Notes: a model not told the origin generated them from the letters alone. 64,000 nucleotides of DNA from DASSQJ01 sp963773655 (GCA_963773655.1 CAVZBX010000001.1:1178001-1242000); one strand, 5' to 3'; counted from the stretch's first letter, positions 41,423 to 49,685 are shown. A program made the numbers and translations.

Positions 41423-42574
41423 CTACGGGGTCAGGTCGGCGGAGAAGAAGGCCACGTAGCGGTGGACCTCGCCGGCGACCCGGGTGAAGTTCCCACCGAT
41501 CACGACGCCACCGTCGGAGACGGCGATGGTCCGCACTCCCCACTCGCTGTCCGTGCTCGGGGCGAACCCGGCCTCGGGGACGCCGGTGACCGCGTCGAGG
41601 GCGCGCACCCGGGCGTCCGGGTCGTCGAGCGCCCCTTGGGCGAAGCCCATCCACAGGGTCCCGTCGTGGTAGCGCACGTCGTGCACGTCGCCGACGACCT
41701 CGTGGCGGAAGACCTGTCGACCGGTTGCCGTCGACCAGGCGACGGCGGAGTTGTAGCTGCCGCCCACGGCCGCGTAGAGCAACGAGCCGTCCGGGCTGAT
41801 GTCGAGTGCTCGCACCGTGGCGCTCACGGGGTTGGAGAAGGCCAGCGGCTTCACCGCCCCGGTCGCTCCGCTGACGAGGGCGGCACGGCCCCGGATGGCC
41901 CCGTTGACGCCGCGGAAGTTGCCCGCGACGTACACGTCGTTGCCGACCCCGCTGGGTGGCGCGACGATGGCGCGCACGTTGACGTCGACGCGGGGGGCGA
42001 ACCCGCGCGGGACGGCGCCCGAGGTGGCGTTGACCTTGGCCAGGTGTGCCTGGGCGCGCGTGCCGACCCTCGTGAACAGGCCGCCGACGTAGAGCATCCC
42101 GTGGTCGAGCTCGAGAGCCCGCACGGTGTCGTCGACGCCGACGTCGAACCGCGGGTCGAGGGCGCCGGTGGCCGCGTCGATCCGGGCCAGGCGCTCCCGC
42201 GGCACGTCGTCGATCCGGGTGAACTCACCGCCGGCCCAGACGGTCGTCCCGTCGGTCTCGAGCGCCCACACCGTGCCGTCGGCGCTGGGACTCCACGCCG
42301 TGAGCTCGCCCGTGGAGATGGTGAAGGCCGCCAGGCCCGCCCGCGGGAGCCGCTGGCCCGACGCCGAGACGGCGTGGGCGAACCGACCGCCCAGGTAGAC
42401 GGTGTCGCCGACGACCGCCGAGGCGTAGACCGGCCCGTCGACCATCCAGGTCCGTTCCGGGCGCGGGTCGGTGTGGACCGCGGCGTACGCCGTGGTCACG
42501 GCGGACGCGGCGAGGAGGGCACATGCTGTCCCGGCGGCGAGGGCGCGGCGCAGGGACCGAAGGACTGCGGGCAT
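41423..42574 (-). CDS. Secreted beta-propeller protein (DUF5122/delta-60-like)
   Basis: 383 aa from the ATG at 42574 (the ATG at 42589 would only lengthen the n-region). A signal peptide (LRRALAAGTACALLAASAVTTAYA) is followed by repeated blades with the pattern VYLGGRF / VWAGGEF / LYVGGLF / VYVAGNF / VVIGGNF, about every 45-55 residues. This is a propeller of the type annotated as delta-60 repeat or PQQ-like, usually extracellular and without an enzymatic role. No anchor motif is seen at the C-terminus. Divergent from the next gene. Confidence 0.8.
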   Translation of the reverse strand: MPAVLRSLRRALAAGTACALLAASAVTTAYAAVHTDPRPERTWMVDGPVYASAVVGDTVYLGGRFAHAVSASGQRLPRAGLAAFTISTGELTAWSPSADGTVWALETDGTTVWAGGEFTRIDDVPRERLARIDAATGALDPRFDVGVDDTVRALELDHGMLYVGGLFTRVGTRAQAHLAKVNATSGAVPRGFAPRVDVNVRAIVAPPSGVGNDVYVAGNFRGVNGAIRGRAALVSGATGAVKPLAFSNPVSATVRALDISPDGSLLYAAVGGSYNSAVAWSTATGRQVFRHEVVGDVHDVRYHDGTLWMGFAQGALDDPDARVRALDAVTGVPEAGFAPSTDSEWGVRTIAVSDGGVVIGGNFTRVAGEVHRYVAFFSADLTP

Positions 42575-42765
42575 GTGGCCAGCCTGCACCGCTCACCCGT
42601 CGGCACTGCCGCGCACGGCGCCCCCGTCGGCCGGACGGTGGAGACGGCCGGACCGTTCGGAGGGCGGCGCTGGGAGCCGTGGCCGCACCAGCGGCACCCG
42701 GGGTGTCGTCGGTGCTGCGCCGCACGTGGGTGGACGCCCGAGGGACGGCGTGGAACCGTGGCCGG

Positions 42766-43212
42766 GTGGACCGGGAGCGCGTCGTCGAGCAGGTGCGAGC
42801 CGTCGAGGCCGCCTACGACACGGCCGAGACCCGTGGGAACGCCCCCGGGGTGCTGGCGTGCCTCACCGAGGACGTCACGGTCGTCGACCCGCGGGGCGAG
42901 GTGGCCCGTGGGCGTGCCGAGGTGGAGGGGATGCTGTCGGCGTTCCTCGGCGGCGCGGCCCGAGGCACGAGCCACCGCAGTGAGGTCGTCAGGGTCGAGC
43001 TGGTGACGGCGGACGTCGCCCTGGTCGACGGGGTGGCGACGATCGGAGGTGCCGGCGAGGCCCCCTACCTCCACTCGTACACCGACGTGCTGCGCCGGGA
43101 CGAAGGAGGCTCGTGGAGGATCGCCCACGTGCGGGCCTGCGCCTCCCGGGGTTGGGGAGACGGAGCCGGCTCGAACGACGGCGGGAGCTCCGCACCTGCC
43201 TCGCTAGGGTGA
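42766..43212 (+). CDS. SnoaL-like/DUF4440 protein
   Basis: 148 aa using the GTG at 42766; longer starts to 42523 give only Arg-rich sequence. ERVVEQVRAVEAAYDTAETR, VLACLTEDVTVVDPRGEVARG, and YTDVLRRDEGGSWRIAHVRA match the small ketosteroid-isomerase-like family. Function unknown. A low-complexity Ser/Gly tail ends just before the rpe -10 hexamer. Confidence 0.72.
   Translation: MDRERVVEQVRAVEAAYDTAETRGNAPGVLACLTEDVTVVDPRGEVARGRAEVEGMLSAFLGGAARGTSHRSEVVRVELVTADVALVDGVATIGGAGEAPYLHSYTDVLRRDEGGSWRIAHVRACASRGWGDGAGSNDGGSSAPASLG
43205..43210 (+). promoter_or_regulatory. -10 hexamer for leaderless rpe
   Basis: TAGGGT, then 6 nt, then the GTG at 43217. It overlaps the stop codon of the preceding gene. 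Confidence 0.5.
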
Positions 43213-43216
43213 CCCG

Positions 43217-43876
43217 GTGCAGATATCACCCTCGATCCTCGCGGCCGACTTCGCCAACCTCCAGTCCGAGCTCGAGGCCGTCGCGAACGCCGACTGGGCG
43301 CACGTCGACGTCATGGACAACCACTTCGTGCCCAACCTCACCCTCGGCCTCCCCGTCGTCGAGGCACTGCTCGAGGTCTCGCCGATCCCACTCGACTGCC
43401 ACCTGATGATCGACGACCCGGACCGGTGGGCGCCGCCCTACGCCGAGGCCGGGGCGAAGTCGGTGACGTTCCACGTCGAGGCGGCCGGCGACCCCGTGGC
43501 CACCGCGCGGGCCATCCGGGCCGCGGGGGCGCGTGCGGCGTTCGCCATCAAGCCGGGCACCCCGTTCGCCCCGTACGAGGAGCTGCTCCCGGAGGTCGAC
43601 ATGGTGCTCGTCATGACCGTGGAGCCCGGCTTCGGGGGGCAGTCGTTCATGGCCGACCAGATGCCGAAGGTCCGCGAGGTCCGTGAGGCGGTGCGGCGCC
43701 ACGGCGGCGAGATCTGGGTGCAGGTCGACGGCGGAGTGGCCGAGGACACCATCGGCCAGTGCGCCGAGGCCGGTGCCGACGTCTTCGTCGCGGGCTCCGC
43801 CGTCTACGGCGCCGAGTCGGCCGCGGCCGCCGTCGACGAGCTGCGGGCGCTCGCGGTGCGCCACGGGCACCCGTGA
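43217..43876 (+). CDS. rpe: Ribulose-phosphate 3-epimerase
   Basis: 219 aa. Interconverts ribulose-5-P and xylulose-5-P in the pentose phosphate pathway. ISPSILAADFANLQSELEAV, VDVMDNHFVPNLTLG (metal-binding His and Asp; N in place of the usual G after MD), HLMIDDPDRW, the VMTVEPGFGGQSFM loop and QVDGGV are all present. The GTG start is leaderless by position. The stop overlaps the next gene by 4 nt. Confidence 0.97.
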   Translation: MQISPSILAADFANLQSELEAVANADWAHVDVMDNHFVPNLTLGLPVVEALLEVSPIPLDCHLMIDDPDRWAPPYAEAGAKSVTFHVEAAGDPVATARAIRAAGARAAFAIKPGTPFAPYEELLPEVDMVLVMTVEPGFGGQSFMADQMPKVREVREAVRRHGGEIWVQVDGGVAEDTIGQCAEAGADVFVAGSAVYGAESAAAAVDELRALAVRHGHP

Positions 43877-44490
43877 CCCCACCCTCGCTCGCCGACCGAC
43901 TCGCCGGCTCGGGGGGCTACGCGGCGGACCTCCACCTCACCGAGGACCTGGCACCCGGCGAGGTGCTGCCACCGCTGGAGCTCGAGGGCTGCCGCCTGGA
44001 GGGCAACGTCCTGGAGCAGGCGCTGCTGCGCGACTGCGTCTTCACCGACTGCACCTTCACCGGGTGCAACCTGTCGATGGCCGTGCTCGACGGCTCCCGC
44101 TTCACCGACTGCCGCTTCGTCGACTGCAAGGCCCTCGCGGTGTCGTGGGCGAGGGCGGCGCCGGCCCCGCTCTCGACCCGGCCCTGGGACTTCGAGCACT
44201 GCCGCCTCGACCTCGGGTCGTTCCGTGACGCCGAGGCCGCCGGCAGCCGCTTCCACGACTGCTCGATGCGCGAGGTCGACCTGGCCGGCGCCGACCTGCG
44301 CCGCGCCGAGCTCACCGACTGCGACCTCGGGGCGGCGACGTTCGCCGGCACCGACCTGCGCGAGGCCAGCCTCCTGGGGGCCTTCGGCTACCTCGTCGAC
44401 CCCGGCGAGAACCGGGTCCGCGGGCTGCGGGTCGACACCGCGGGGGCGGGCGGCATCCTGCGCGCCCTCGGCCTCGTGGTCGAGGGCTGA
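43873..44490 (+). CDS. Pentapeptide-repeat protein
   Basis: 205 aa, GTG overlapping rpe. Repeats of the A(D/N)LxX type run through most of the protein: CRLEGNVLEQALLRDCVFTD, CTFTGCNLSMAVLDGSRFTD, CSMREVDLAGADLRRAELTD. The strong Cys/Phe content and the interruption by a basic-aromatic stretch (SWARAAPAPLSTRPWDFEHC) resemble McbG/Qnr-like right-handed beta helices, some of which protect DNA gyrase. Whether this one does is unknown. Coupling to rpe is conserved in some actinobacteria. Confidence 0.82.
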   Translation: MTPPSLADRLAGSGGYAADLHLTEDLAPGEVLPPLELEGCRLEGNVLEQALLRDCVFTDCTFTGCNLSMAVLDGSRFTDCRFVDCKALAVSWARAAPAPLSTRPWDFEHCRLDLGSFRDAEAAGSRFHDCSMREVDLAGADLRRAELTDCDLGAATFAGTDLREASLLGAFGYLVDPGENRVRGLRVDTAGAGGILRALGLVVEG

Positions 44491-44532
44491 CGGTAGCCCG
44501 ACCGGGTCATTGCCAGCCCGACGAGGGGGCTC

Positions 44533-44538
44533 TAGCGT
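44533..44538 (+). promoter_or_regulatory. -10 hexamer before a leaderless GTG at 44545
   Basis: TAGCGT, then 6 nt, then a GTG. Probably the promoter of the cyclic-nucleotide-binding/transporter pair, with a 120-nt leader carrying a small ORF. Confidence 0.45.
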
Positions 44539-44544
44539 GCGAGC

Positions 44545-44679
44545 GTGAGCGGCGAGGGGCGTGCTGGGCCCGGCCGCCTCCTGCCCGGCGTCGGCGGAAC
44601 CCGGCGACCCGGCGGGGCAGCGACCCGGCCGCGGCCACCGCGCCACGGCCGGCCTGCGGCGGGGCCGTGGCGTCCCTGA
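44545..44679 (+). CDS. Possible 44-aa leader ORF
   Basis: GTG-initiated frame at the predicted transcription start; Gly/Pro/Arg-rich, ending GPWRP, with its stop 13 nt inside the next gene. Could be a leader peptide coupled to the following gene, or the N-terminus of that gene separated by an indel, or noise. I cannot decide from sequence. Confidence 0.25.
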   Translation: MSGEGRAGPGRLLPGVGGTRRPGGAATRPRPPRHGRPAAGPWRP

Positions 44680-45107
44680 CCGTGGTCGACCGGGTGGTCG
44701 CCCTCCACGCGGTACCCCTCTTCGCCGCGGTGCCGGGCAGGACCCTGGCGGCCGTCGCGGTCGGCGCGCAGGAGGTGCCCGTCTCCGCCGGTGACGAGGT
44801 GATCGCCGAGGGGGTGGTCGAGGACCACCTCTTCGTCGTCGTGCGGGGCCGGCTGCGCGCGAGCCACGCCGGCAGGGTGCTGCGCGAGCTGGGCCCGGGC
44901 TCGACCGTGGGGGAGCTCGCGGCCCTGGTGCCCGAGCCGCGCTCGGCCACCGTCCGCGCCCTCGAGGACGGGCTGCTGCTCCGGATCGACAAGGTGGTGC
45001 TCGACGAGCTGCTCGTGGACCACCCGGAGCTCGCCGCGGGTGTCATCCGCACCCTGGTGACGATGCTGCGGCGGGACGGCGGCGCCGCGACCGGGGACGG
45101 CGGGTGA
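44667..45107 (+). CDS. Cyclic nucleotide-binding domain protein
   Basis: 146 aa, a single CAP/Crp-type effector domain with no DNA-binding domain. PLFAAVPGRTLAAVAVGAQE, GDEVIAEGVVEDHLFVVVRG and the phosphate-binding cassette region GPGSTVGELAALVPEPRSAT (GEL...RSAT, close to the FGE(L/I)AL...R-A consensus) are visible. It overlaps the transporter gene by 4 nt and probably senses a nucleotide for it. Confidence 0.85.
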   Translation: MASLTVVDRVVALHAVPLFAAVPGRTLAAVAVGAQEVPVSAGDEVIAEGVVEDHLFVVVRGRLRASHAGRVLRELGPGSTVGELAALVPEPRSATVRALEDGLLLRIDKVVLDELLVDHPELAAGVIRTLVTMLRRDGGAATGDGG

Positions 45108-47764
45108 GCGGGCAGGGCGCCGACCGCGCGACCCGGACGACGCGGGGCGCGGTGTGGTGGCTCACGGCCCAGACGTTCGCGTTCGGGTTCACGGCGGCCC
45201 TGCTCGGGGTCGTCGCGAACGCGATGTTCCTCGCCGCGTACGGCGCCCGGTGGCTCCCGGTGACGTACGTCCTCGTGGCCGTCGCGGGGGTGGCCGTCTC
45301 GGCGGGCATCGCCCGCGCCTCCCGCCGGTTCGACCTCGTGCCGGTCGCCGTGACCGTCCTGGGGGCGGCGACCGCGCTCTTCGCCGGGGCCTGGCTCGTG
45401 GCCCGCGACGGTGAGGGGGCCTGGGTCTCCGGCCCGCTCCTCGTCGTCTTCGCGGTGCTCATCGGGCTCGGCTTCGTGTTCGTCGGCATGCAGGCCGGGC
45501 GGATCCTCGACATCGCGGGCATCAAGGCCCAGATGCCGAGGATCATGGCGGGGTTCCCGGTCGGCGCCATCGCCGGGGGGCTGCTCGCGGGGCCGCTCAT
45601 CACCTGGGCCGGTCGCACCGAGGGGCTGCTGCTGCCGACGACGTTGGCGCAGGGGGCGTTCACGGCGCTGGTGTGGGTGACCGGGCGGCGGTACGCGGAC
45701 CGGCTGGTCCGTCCGCCGGCGGAGCCGGCTCCGCCCACCGCCGCGCCGGCGCGGCGAGGGTTGGCGAGCCTGCTCGCCAGCCGGTTCGTCGTCCTCATCC
45801 TCGGCTACCAGGTGCTGTCGGCGCTCGGCTCGCAGCTCGCCGACTACCTCGTCATGGACCGCGCGGTCGCCCGGTTCCCCGACTCCGAGGACCTGGCCCG
45901 CTACGTGGCGGGCTACACCGCGGTGATGAACGCGGTCATCATCCTCTTCCTCGTGGTGCTCGCCGCTCCGCTGCTGCGCCGGTTCGGGCTGCGGCTGGGC
46001 ATCGCGGCCAACCCCGTCGTCGTCACCCTGTTCGCGCTCCTCATGGTGCTCGTGCTCGCCGTCGCGGGCGGGGACTCGCTCGCCCTCCTGCTCACCGTGT
46101 CGGCGGCGCGCATCGCCGACCTGGCCCTCTCCGACGGCACGACGCGGACCTCGGTGAACGCGATGTACCAGGTACTGCCGCCCGCGTCGCGGGTGGAGGC
46201 CCAGGCGACGGTGGAGGGAATGGGGGTGCCGGTCGCCGTGGGGATCTCCGGCGTCGTCATCCTGCTCGTCAACCTTCTGCCCCGCCCCTTGCCCGTGACC
46301 GTGGCCGCGACCGTCCTGGTCTGCGCGGCCTGGAGCTGGGCGGCGTTCGTCCTGCACCGCGCCTACCGCCCGGCCCTCGTCGACGCGCTCCACCGCCGGC
46401 CCGTCCTCGACGAGGAGGCGCGGCTGGCGGCCACGGCGGAGGACGTCGTGGCGGCCCGGCGGCTCGCGGCGCGCGGCGAGGCCGGCGCGGTCCGCCTCGC
46501 ACTCGAGGTCCTCGGGGGGATGGACCAGCTCGCCCCGCTGCCCGAGCTCGAGCCGCTGACCCGCGACCGGGACCCGGAGGTGCGCCTCGCGGCGCTGGCC
46601 GGCCTCGCGGCGGCGGGCGACGAGGGAGCCCGCCGCAGGCTGACGGGTGAGGCCGCCGAGGCCGCGGGCTCCACCACGTCCGGGGTGCGCGTCCGCGCCG
46701 CGGCCGTCGTCGGCCGGCTCGAGCCCGCGGACAGGGCCCCACTCCTCGCGGCGCTGCTCGCCGACCGCGACGTCGAGGTGCGGGCGGCGGCGCTCTCCGC
46801 GGTGACGGCCGAGGACGCCGGCGTGGCGCTGGGGCCCGCGCTCACCGCGCTGCACCAGCCCACCACGGCCGGGGCCGCCGCCGGCGCCCTCCGCGACCTC
46901 GGGGCAGCGGTGGTGCCGGCCCTCGACGAGGCCTTGTCCACGGCGGGACCGACTGCCGCGCCGTGGGTCCACCGCCTCGTGGGCGCGGTCGCTGCCTCGC
47001 CCGAGCGCGACCTCGTGCTCGTCCGGCACGCGGCGCACGCCGACCCCGCGCTGGGCCTGGCGGTGCTGCGGGCGCTCGCGGGACGGGGCCCCGGCGCGGT
47101 CGACGAGGCGACCGCGCGGGCGTGGGTGCGCGCCGACGTGGCCCGTGCCCGGGCGCTGCTCGCCCTGCTTGTCGCCCTCGAGGGCGGCGCCGGCGACGGC
47201 GACGGCAGCCGCGGCGACGGCAGCCGGGACGGCGGCGCGCTGCGGCGGGCCCTCACCGACGACGTCGAGCTCCACGCGGCGCGGCTGGCCGCGGCCCTGA
47301 CCGCGCAGCACGGTACGGACCTGCTCGCCGGCGCCCTCGCCGTCCTCGGCTCGGGCGAGGGCGAGGTCGGGGTCGCGGTCGAGGTGCTCGACGTCGTCGT
47401 GGGAGGGGAGGACGCGGCGCTGGCCATCGGGCTGCTCGACCCGCGGCTCACCGCGGCGGAGCGGCTCCAGCGGCTCGACCGCGCCGGGCCGGTGGAGGGG
47501 CCGCGGCCGTCGGGGAGGACGGACGCCTCGCGCCTGATCGTCGAGGCGCCCGTCGACGACGGCCCGTCCCCGTGGTTGCGGGCGTGCGCCGTGTGGACCG
47601 CGGCGCGGGGGGGACGGCTGGCGGGGTACGACCTCACCGCCGCCCGGTCCGTCGACGACCCCGTGCTCGCCGAGCAGCTCGCGGACGGAACGGGCACGCT
47701 GACCCGGGTGCAGGGGCCGTCGGACCCGGGAGAGCCGGCGGCCGGGGTCGCCGTCGTCCCCTGA
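45104..47764 (+). CDS. ATP/ADP-translocase-like (NTT/MFS) membrane protein with HEAT repeats
   Basis: 886 aa, GTG start. Residues about 1-425 form some 11-12 hydrophobic helices in the pattern of nucleotide-transporter-like (NTT/Tlc) and MFS proteins: FLAAYGARWLPVTYVLVAVA, MDRAVARFPDSEDLARYVAG, RFGLRLGIAANPVVVTLFAL, RVEAQATVEGMGVPVAVG. Residues about 430-890 are soluble alpha-helical HEAT-like repeats (RDRDPEVRLAALAGLAAAGD, DRDVEVRAAALSAVTAED). In other bacteria the cyclic-nucleotide domain is fused to the same combination; here it is the separate upstream gene. Substrate unknown; nucleotide transport is only suggested by family resemblance. Confidence 0.75.
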   Translation: MSGQGADRATRTTRGAVWWLTAQTFAFGFTAALLGVVANAMFLAAYGARWLPVTYVLVAVAGVAVSAGIARASRRFDLVPVAVTVLGAATALFAGAWLVARDGEGAWVSGPLLVVFAVLIGLGFVFVGMQAGRILDIAGIKAQMPRIMAGFPVGAIAGGLLAGPLITWAGRTEGLLLPTTLAQGAFTALVWVTGRRYADRLVRPPAEPAPPTAAPARRGLASLLASRFVVLILGYQVLSALGSQLADYLVMDRAVARFPDSEDLARYVAGYTAVMNAVIILFLVVLAAPLLRRFGLRLGIAANPVVVTLFALLMVLVLAVAGGDSLALLLTVSAARIADLALSDGTTRTSVNAMYQVLPPASRVEAQATVEGMGVPVAVGISGVVILLVNLLPRPLPVTVAATVLVCAAWSWAAFVLHRAYRPALVDALHRRPVLDEEARLAATAEDVVAARRLAARGEAGAVRLALEVLGGMDQLAPLPELEPLTRDRDPEVRLAALAGLAAAGDEGARRRLTGEAAEAAGSTTSGVRVRAAAVVGRLEPADRAPLLAALLADRDVEVRAAALSAVTAEDAGVALGPALTALHQPTTAGAAAGALRDLGAAVVPALDEALSTAGPTAAPWVHRLVGAVAASPERDLVLVRHAAHADPALGLAVLRALAGRGPGAVDEATARAWVRADVARARALLALLVALEGGAGDGDGSRGDGSRDGGALRRALTDDVELHAARLAAALTAQHGTDLLAGALAVLGSGEGEVGVAVEVLDVVVGGEDAALAIGLLDPRLTAAERLQRLDRAGPVEGPRPSGRTDASRLIVEAPVDDGPSPWLRACAVWTAARGGRLAGYDLTAARSVDDPVLAEQLADGTGTLTRVQGPSDPGEPAAGVAVVP

Positions 47765-47827
47765 CCCACGGACGGTCGCGGCGGCCGGGGTCCTGCGGGC
47801 GGCCGGAGGCGTCGTCGAGGGCGGCCC

Positions 47828-48553
47828 TCACACCGTGAACAGCGCGTCGTCGACCGCGGCATCGACCTCGTGGAGGGTCACGTCGAAGCCGAGGTCGTCG
47901 CGGTCCCCGTCGAGTGGGTGGCACGACACCACGACGGCGGTCTCGAGGTCCAGCCCCAGGAGCCAGGAGCCGGGGTGGGTCACGTCCGGGTGGGACAGCC
48001 GCCAGGCCGGCCCGCCGCTCCTGACCTCCAGCGCCTCGCTCACCGCCCCCCAGAGCAGCGGGCAGCAGCCGCACCGGGGCTCGTAGTCGTCGGCCGCCGC
48101 CATCCGTGCCCACCAGGTCCGCCGCCCGTGCCGGGTCGTCACGGCGAGCTCGTCGATCCGCGTGCCCGTGGCGAGCTCGACCGGGTCGAGCATCGCCACC
48201 CAGGTGTGGTCGCGAAACATCGGGTCGGCATCGTCCACGTGGCCCGACGGGCGGTCGACGACGAAGCCGTCGGGGTCACGCACGACCGGGACGTCGCACA
48301 CGGGCGTGCAGACCACGTCGTGGGCGGCGCGGTCCGCGAGCCCGATGACGCTCACCCGACGGGGCGGGTCCACGGTCAGGTGGACGGCCCCGTCCGGCGC
48401 GACGACCCGCATCCGTCCCGGTCGCGAGACCCATGCCTCGACCTCGCCGCCGCGTGCGTCCGCGCGGCTCAGGTGCAGGGTCCGCCAGCGCCACGGGCCG
48501 GAGCGGGCCAGCGCGCGGAACCGGTCGGGGGAGGGCGCGGTCACGGCCCCCAT
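47828..48553 (-). CDS. Conserved actinobacterial protein of unknown function
   Basis: 241 aa from the ATG at 48553. WRWRTLHLSRADARGGEVEA, WVSRPGRMRVVAPDG, DHTWVAMLDPVELA, TWWARMAAADDYEPRCGCCP and HPGSWLLGLDLETAVVVSCH are visible; the CGCCP cluster may bind metal. No signal or membrane segment. Reads like a cytoplasmic sensor or anti-sigma-type accessory protein, but I do not recognise a named family. Convergent with the transporter gene and divergent from the riboswitch transcript. Confidence 0.65.
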   Translation of the reverse strand: MGAVTAPSPDRFRALARSGPWRWRTLHLSRADARGGEVEAWVSRPGRMRVVAPDGAVHLTVDPPRRVSVIGLADRAAHDVVCTPVCDVPVVRDPDGFVVDRPSGHVDDADPMFRDHTWVAMLDPVELATGTRIDELAVTTRHGRRTWWARMAAADDYEPRCGCCPLLWGAVSEALEVRSGGPAWRLSHPDVTHPGSWLLGLDLETAVVVSCHPLDGDRDDLGFDVTLHEVDAAVDDALFTV

Positions 48554-48678
48554 GGGAGCACTGGACGCACCGGGGCGCGAGCGGTTATCCGCTGCCGTCG
48601 GTCCCCGGGGAACCTCCCGGCACCGATCGGTGAGCGGTCGCACACCCGTCGGCCCGTGACCGGACACCGGGCCTTGAC

Positions 48679-48684
48679 TATCAT
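48679..48684 (+). promoter_or_regulatory. -10 hexamer of the riboswitch transcript
   Basis: TATCAT; the expected +1 near 48691 is two nt before the first base pair of the riboswitch P1 stem. No strong -35 is seen. Confidence 0.55.
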
Positions 48685-48692
48685 CAGCAGCA

Positions 48693-48817
48693 CGTGCTCC
48701 GGGGTCGGTGAAACTCCGAGCCGGCGGTGACAGTCCGCGACCCGACCGCAGCCAGCGGCCGGTGGACCAGGTGGAACTCCTGGACCGACGGTGAAAGTCC
48801 GGATGGTAGGAAGCACG
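48693..48817 (+). ncRNA. FMN riboswitch (RFN element)
   Basis: The P1 stem CGTGCT / AGCACG closes the element exactly (48693-48698 with 48812-48817). Inside are the conserved FMN aptamer blocks: GGGGTCGGTGAAACTCCGA, CCGGCGGTGACAGTCCGCGA, a short variable arm, then CCGACGGTGAAAGTCCGGAT and GGTAGGAAGCACG. FMN binding is expected to turn off expression of the downstream transporter. Confidence 0.95.
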
Positions 48818-48822
48818 TACGG

Positions 48823-48916
48823 CGGGTGCGCCGGCTCCTCGGTGAGCCCGGCGGCACCCGTGGTGCACAGTCCCCCGGAGTTCGTCCGAGAAGCACAACG
48901 AACCCGAAGGACGAAC
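48823..48916 (+). promoter_or_regulatory. Riboswitch expression platform
   Basis: Two structures follow the aptamer: a long G+C-rich hairpin (CGGGTGCGCCGGCTC with GAGCCCGGCGGCACCCG, 48823-48860, loop CTCGGT, one to two bulges) and an 8-bp pair GTTCGTCC (48880-48887) / GGACGAAC (48909-48916). The second covers the Shine-Dalgarno sequence GAAGGA at 48906-48911, pointing to control of translation initiation; the first could be a terminator. Confidence 0.65.
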
Positions 48917-48923
48917 ACCTCTC

Positions 48924-49685
48924 ATGAACACCCTCGTTGCTGCGACCGACGCGTCGCAGAACCTCTTCCAGCAGCTGATCGACCTCAGCATCCCCATCGG
49001 CCAGTACCAGCTCCACGTGCTCGAGGTCGTCGGCGTCCTCATCGGCGTCGTGTCCGCGTGGTTCGGCATGAAGCGCAAGGTGTGGGCCTGGCCCGTGGGC
49101 ATCCTCGCCAACATCATGCTGTTCTTCGTCTACATCGGTGCCACGATCGGCGCCGACCAGCGGATCCCGCTCTTCGGCCAGGCGGGGCGGCAGGTCTTCT
49201 TCATCATCGTCAGCATCTACGGCTGGGCCACCTGGGCCGCGTTCCGCCGCCGCAACGGCGGTGGCTCGGCCCCCGCGGTGAGCCCACGGTGGATGACGGG
49301 CCGGGAGCGCCTGTTCGTCGGTGCGGGCTGGCTGCTCGGCACCGTCGTCGTGCACCAGGCCTTCGTCTACCTCTGGCAGCTCTCGCCGAACCCGTTCTGG
49401 ACGCCCGCGTGGTGGTTCTACTGGGCCGACGCGTGGATCTTCGTCGGCTCGATCGTCGCGACCTACTCGATGGCCCGCGGCTGGAACGAGTTCTGGCTGG
49501 CGTGGATCGGGGTCGACCTCGTCGGCGTCCCCCTCGGCTTCGCCACCGGCTACGTCCCGACCGCCGTCATGTACATCTTCTACGGCGCCTTCGTCCTCTA
49601 CGGCTTCAGCCAGTGGGTCAAGGTCACCCGCGCCGAGGCGGCGCTCAAGGGCTCCTCGGCCGAGGAGCCGGCCCCGGTCGGCTGA
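48924..49685 (+). CDS. pnuX: Riboflavin transporter PnuX (PnuC family)
   Basis: 253 aa with about seven hydrophobic helices. PnuC-family features: QYQLHVLEVVGVLIGVVSAW, FGMKRKVWAWPVGILANIML, FIIVSIYGWATWAAFRRRNG (WxxW motif), WFYWADAWIFVGSIVATYSM, WLAWIGVDLVGVPLGF. PnuC members carry nicotinamide riboside, but the actinobacterial PnuX branch carries riboflavin and is under FMN riboswitch control, as here. Transport is probably facilitated diffusion trapped by kinase action. It supplies flavin precursor and may work with dodecin storage. Confidence 0.9.
   Translation: MNTLVAATDASQNLFQQLIDLSIPIGQYQLHVLEVVGVLIGVVSAWFGMKRKVWAWPVGILANIMLFFVYIGATIGADQRIPLFGQAGRQVFFIIVSIYGWATWAAFRRRNGGGSAPAVSPRWMTGRERLFVGAGWLLGTVVVHQAFVYLWQLSPNPFWTPAWWFYWADAWIFVGSIVATYSMARGWNEFWLAWIGVDLVGVPLGFATGYVPTAVMYIFYGAFVLYGFSQWVKVTRAEAALKGSSAEEPAPVG

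Noticed and set aside
44507..47311. 934-codon minus-strand frame opposite the HEAT-repeat membrane protein
   Set aside because: Gly/Arg/Glu-rich shadow; the plus strand has membrane helices and a 4-nt overlap with a recognisable domain protein.
47828..49117. Upstream extension of the minus-strand gene through the riboswitch region
   Set aside because: The extra 188 codons are antisense to the FMN riboswitch and pnuX and have no protein-like composition; the ATG at 48553 is used instead.
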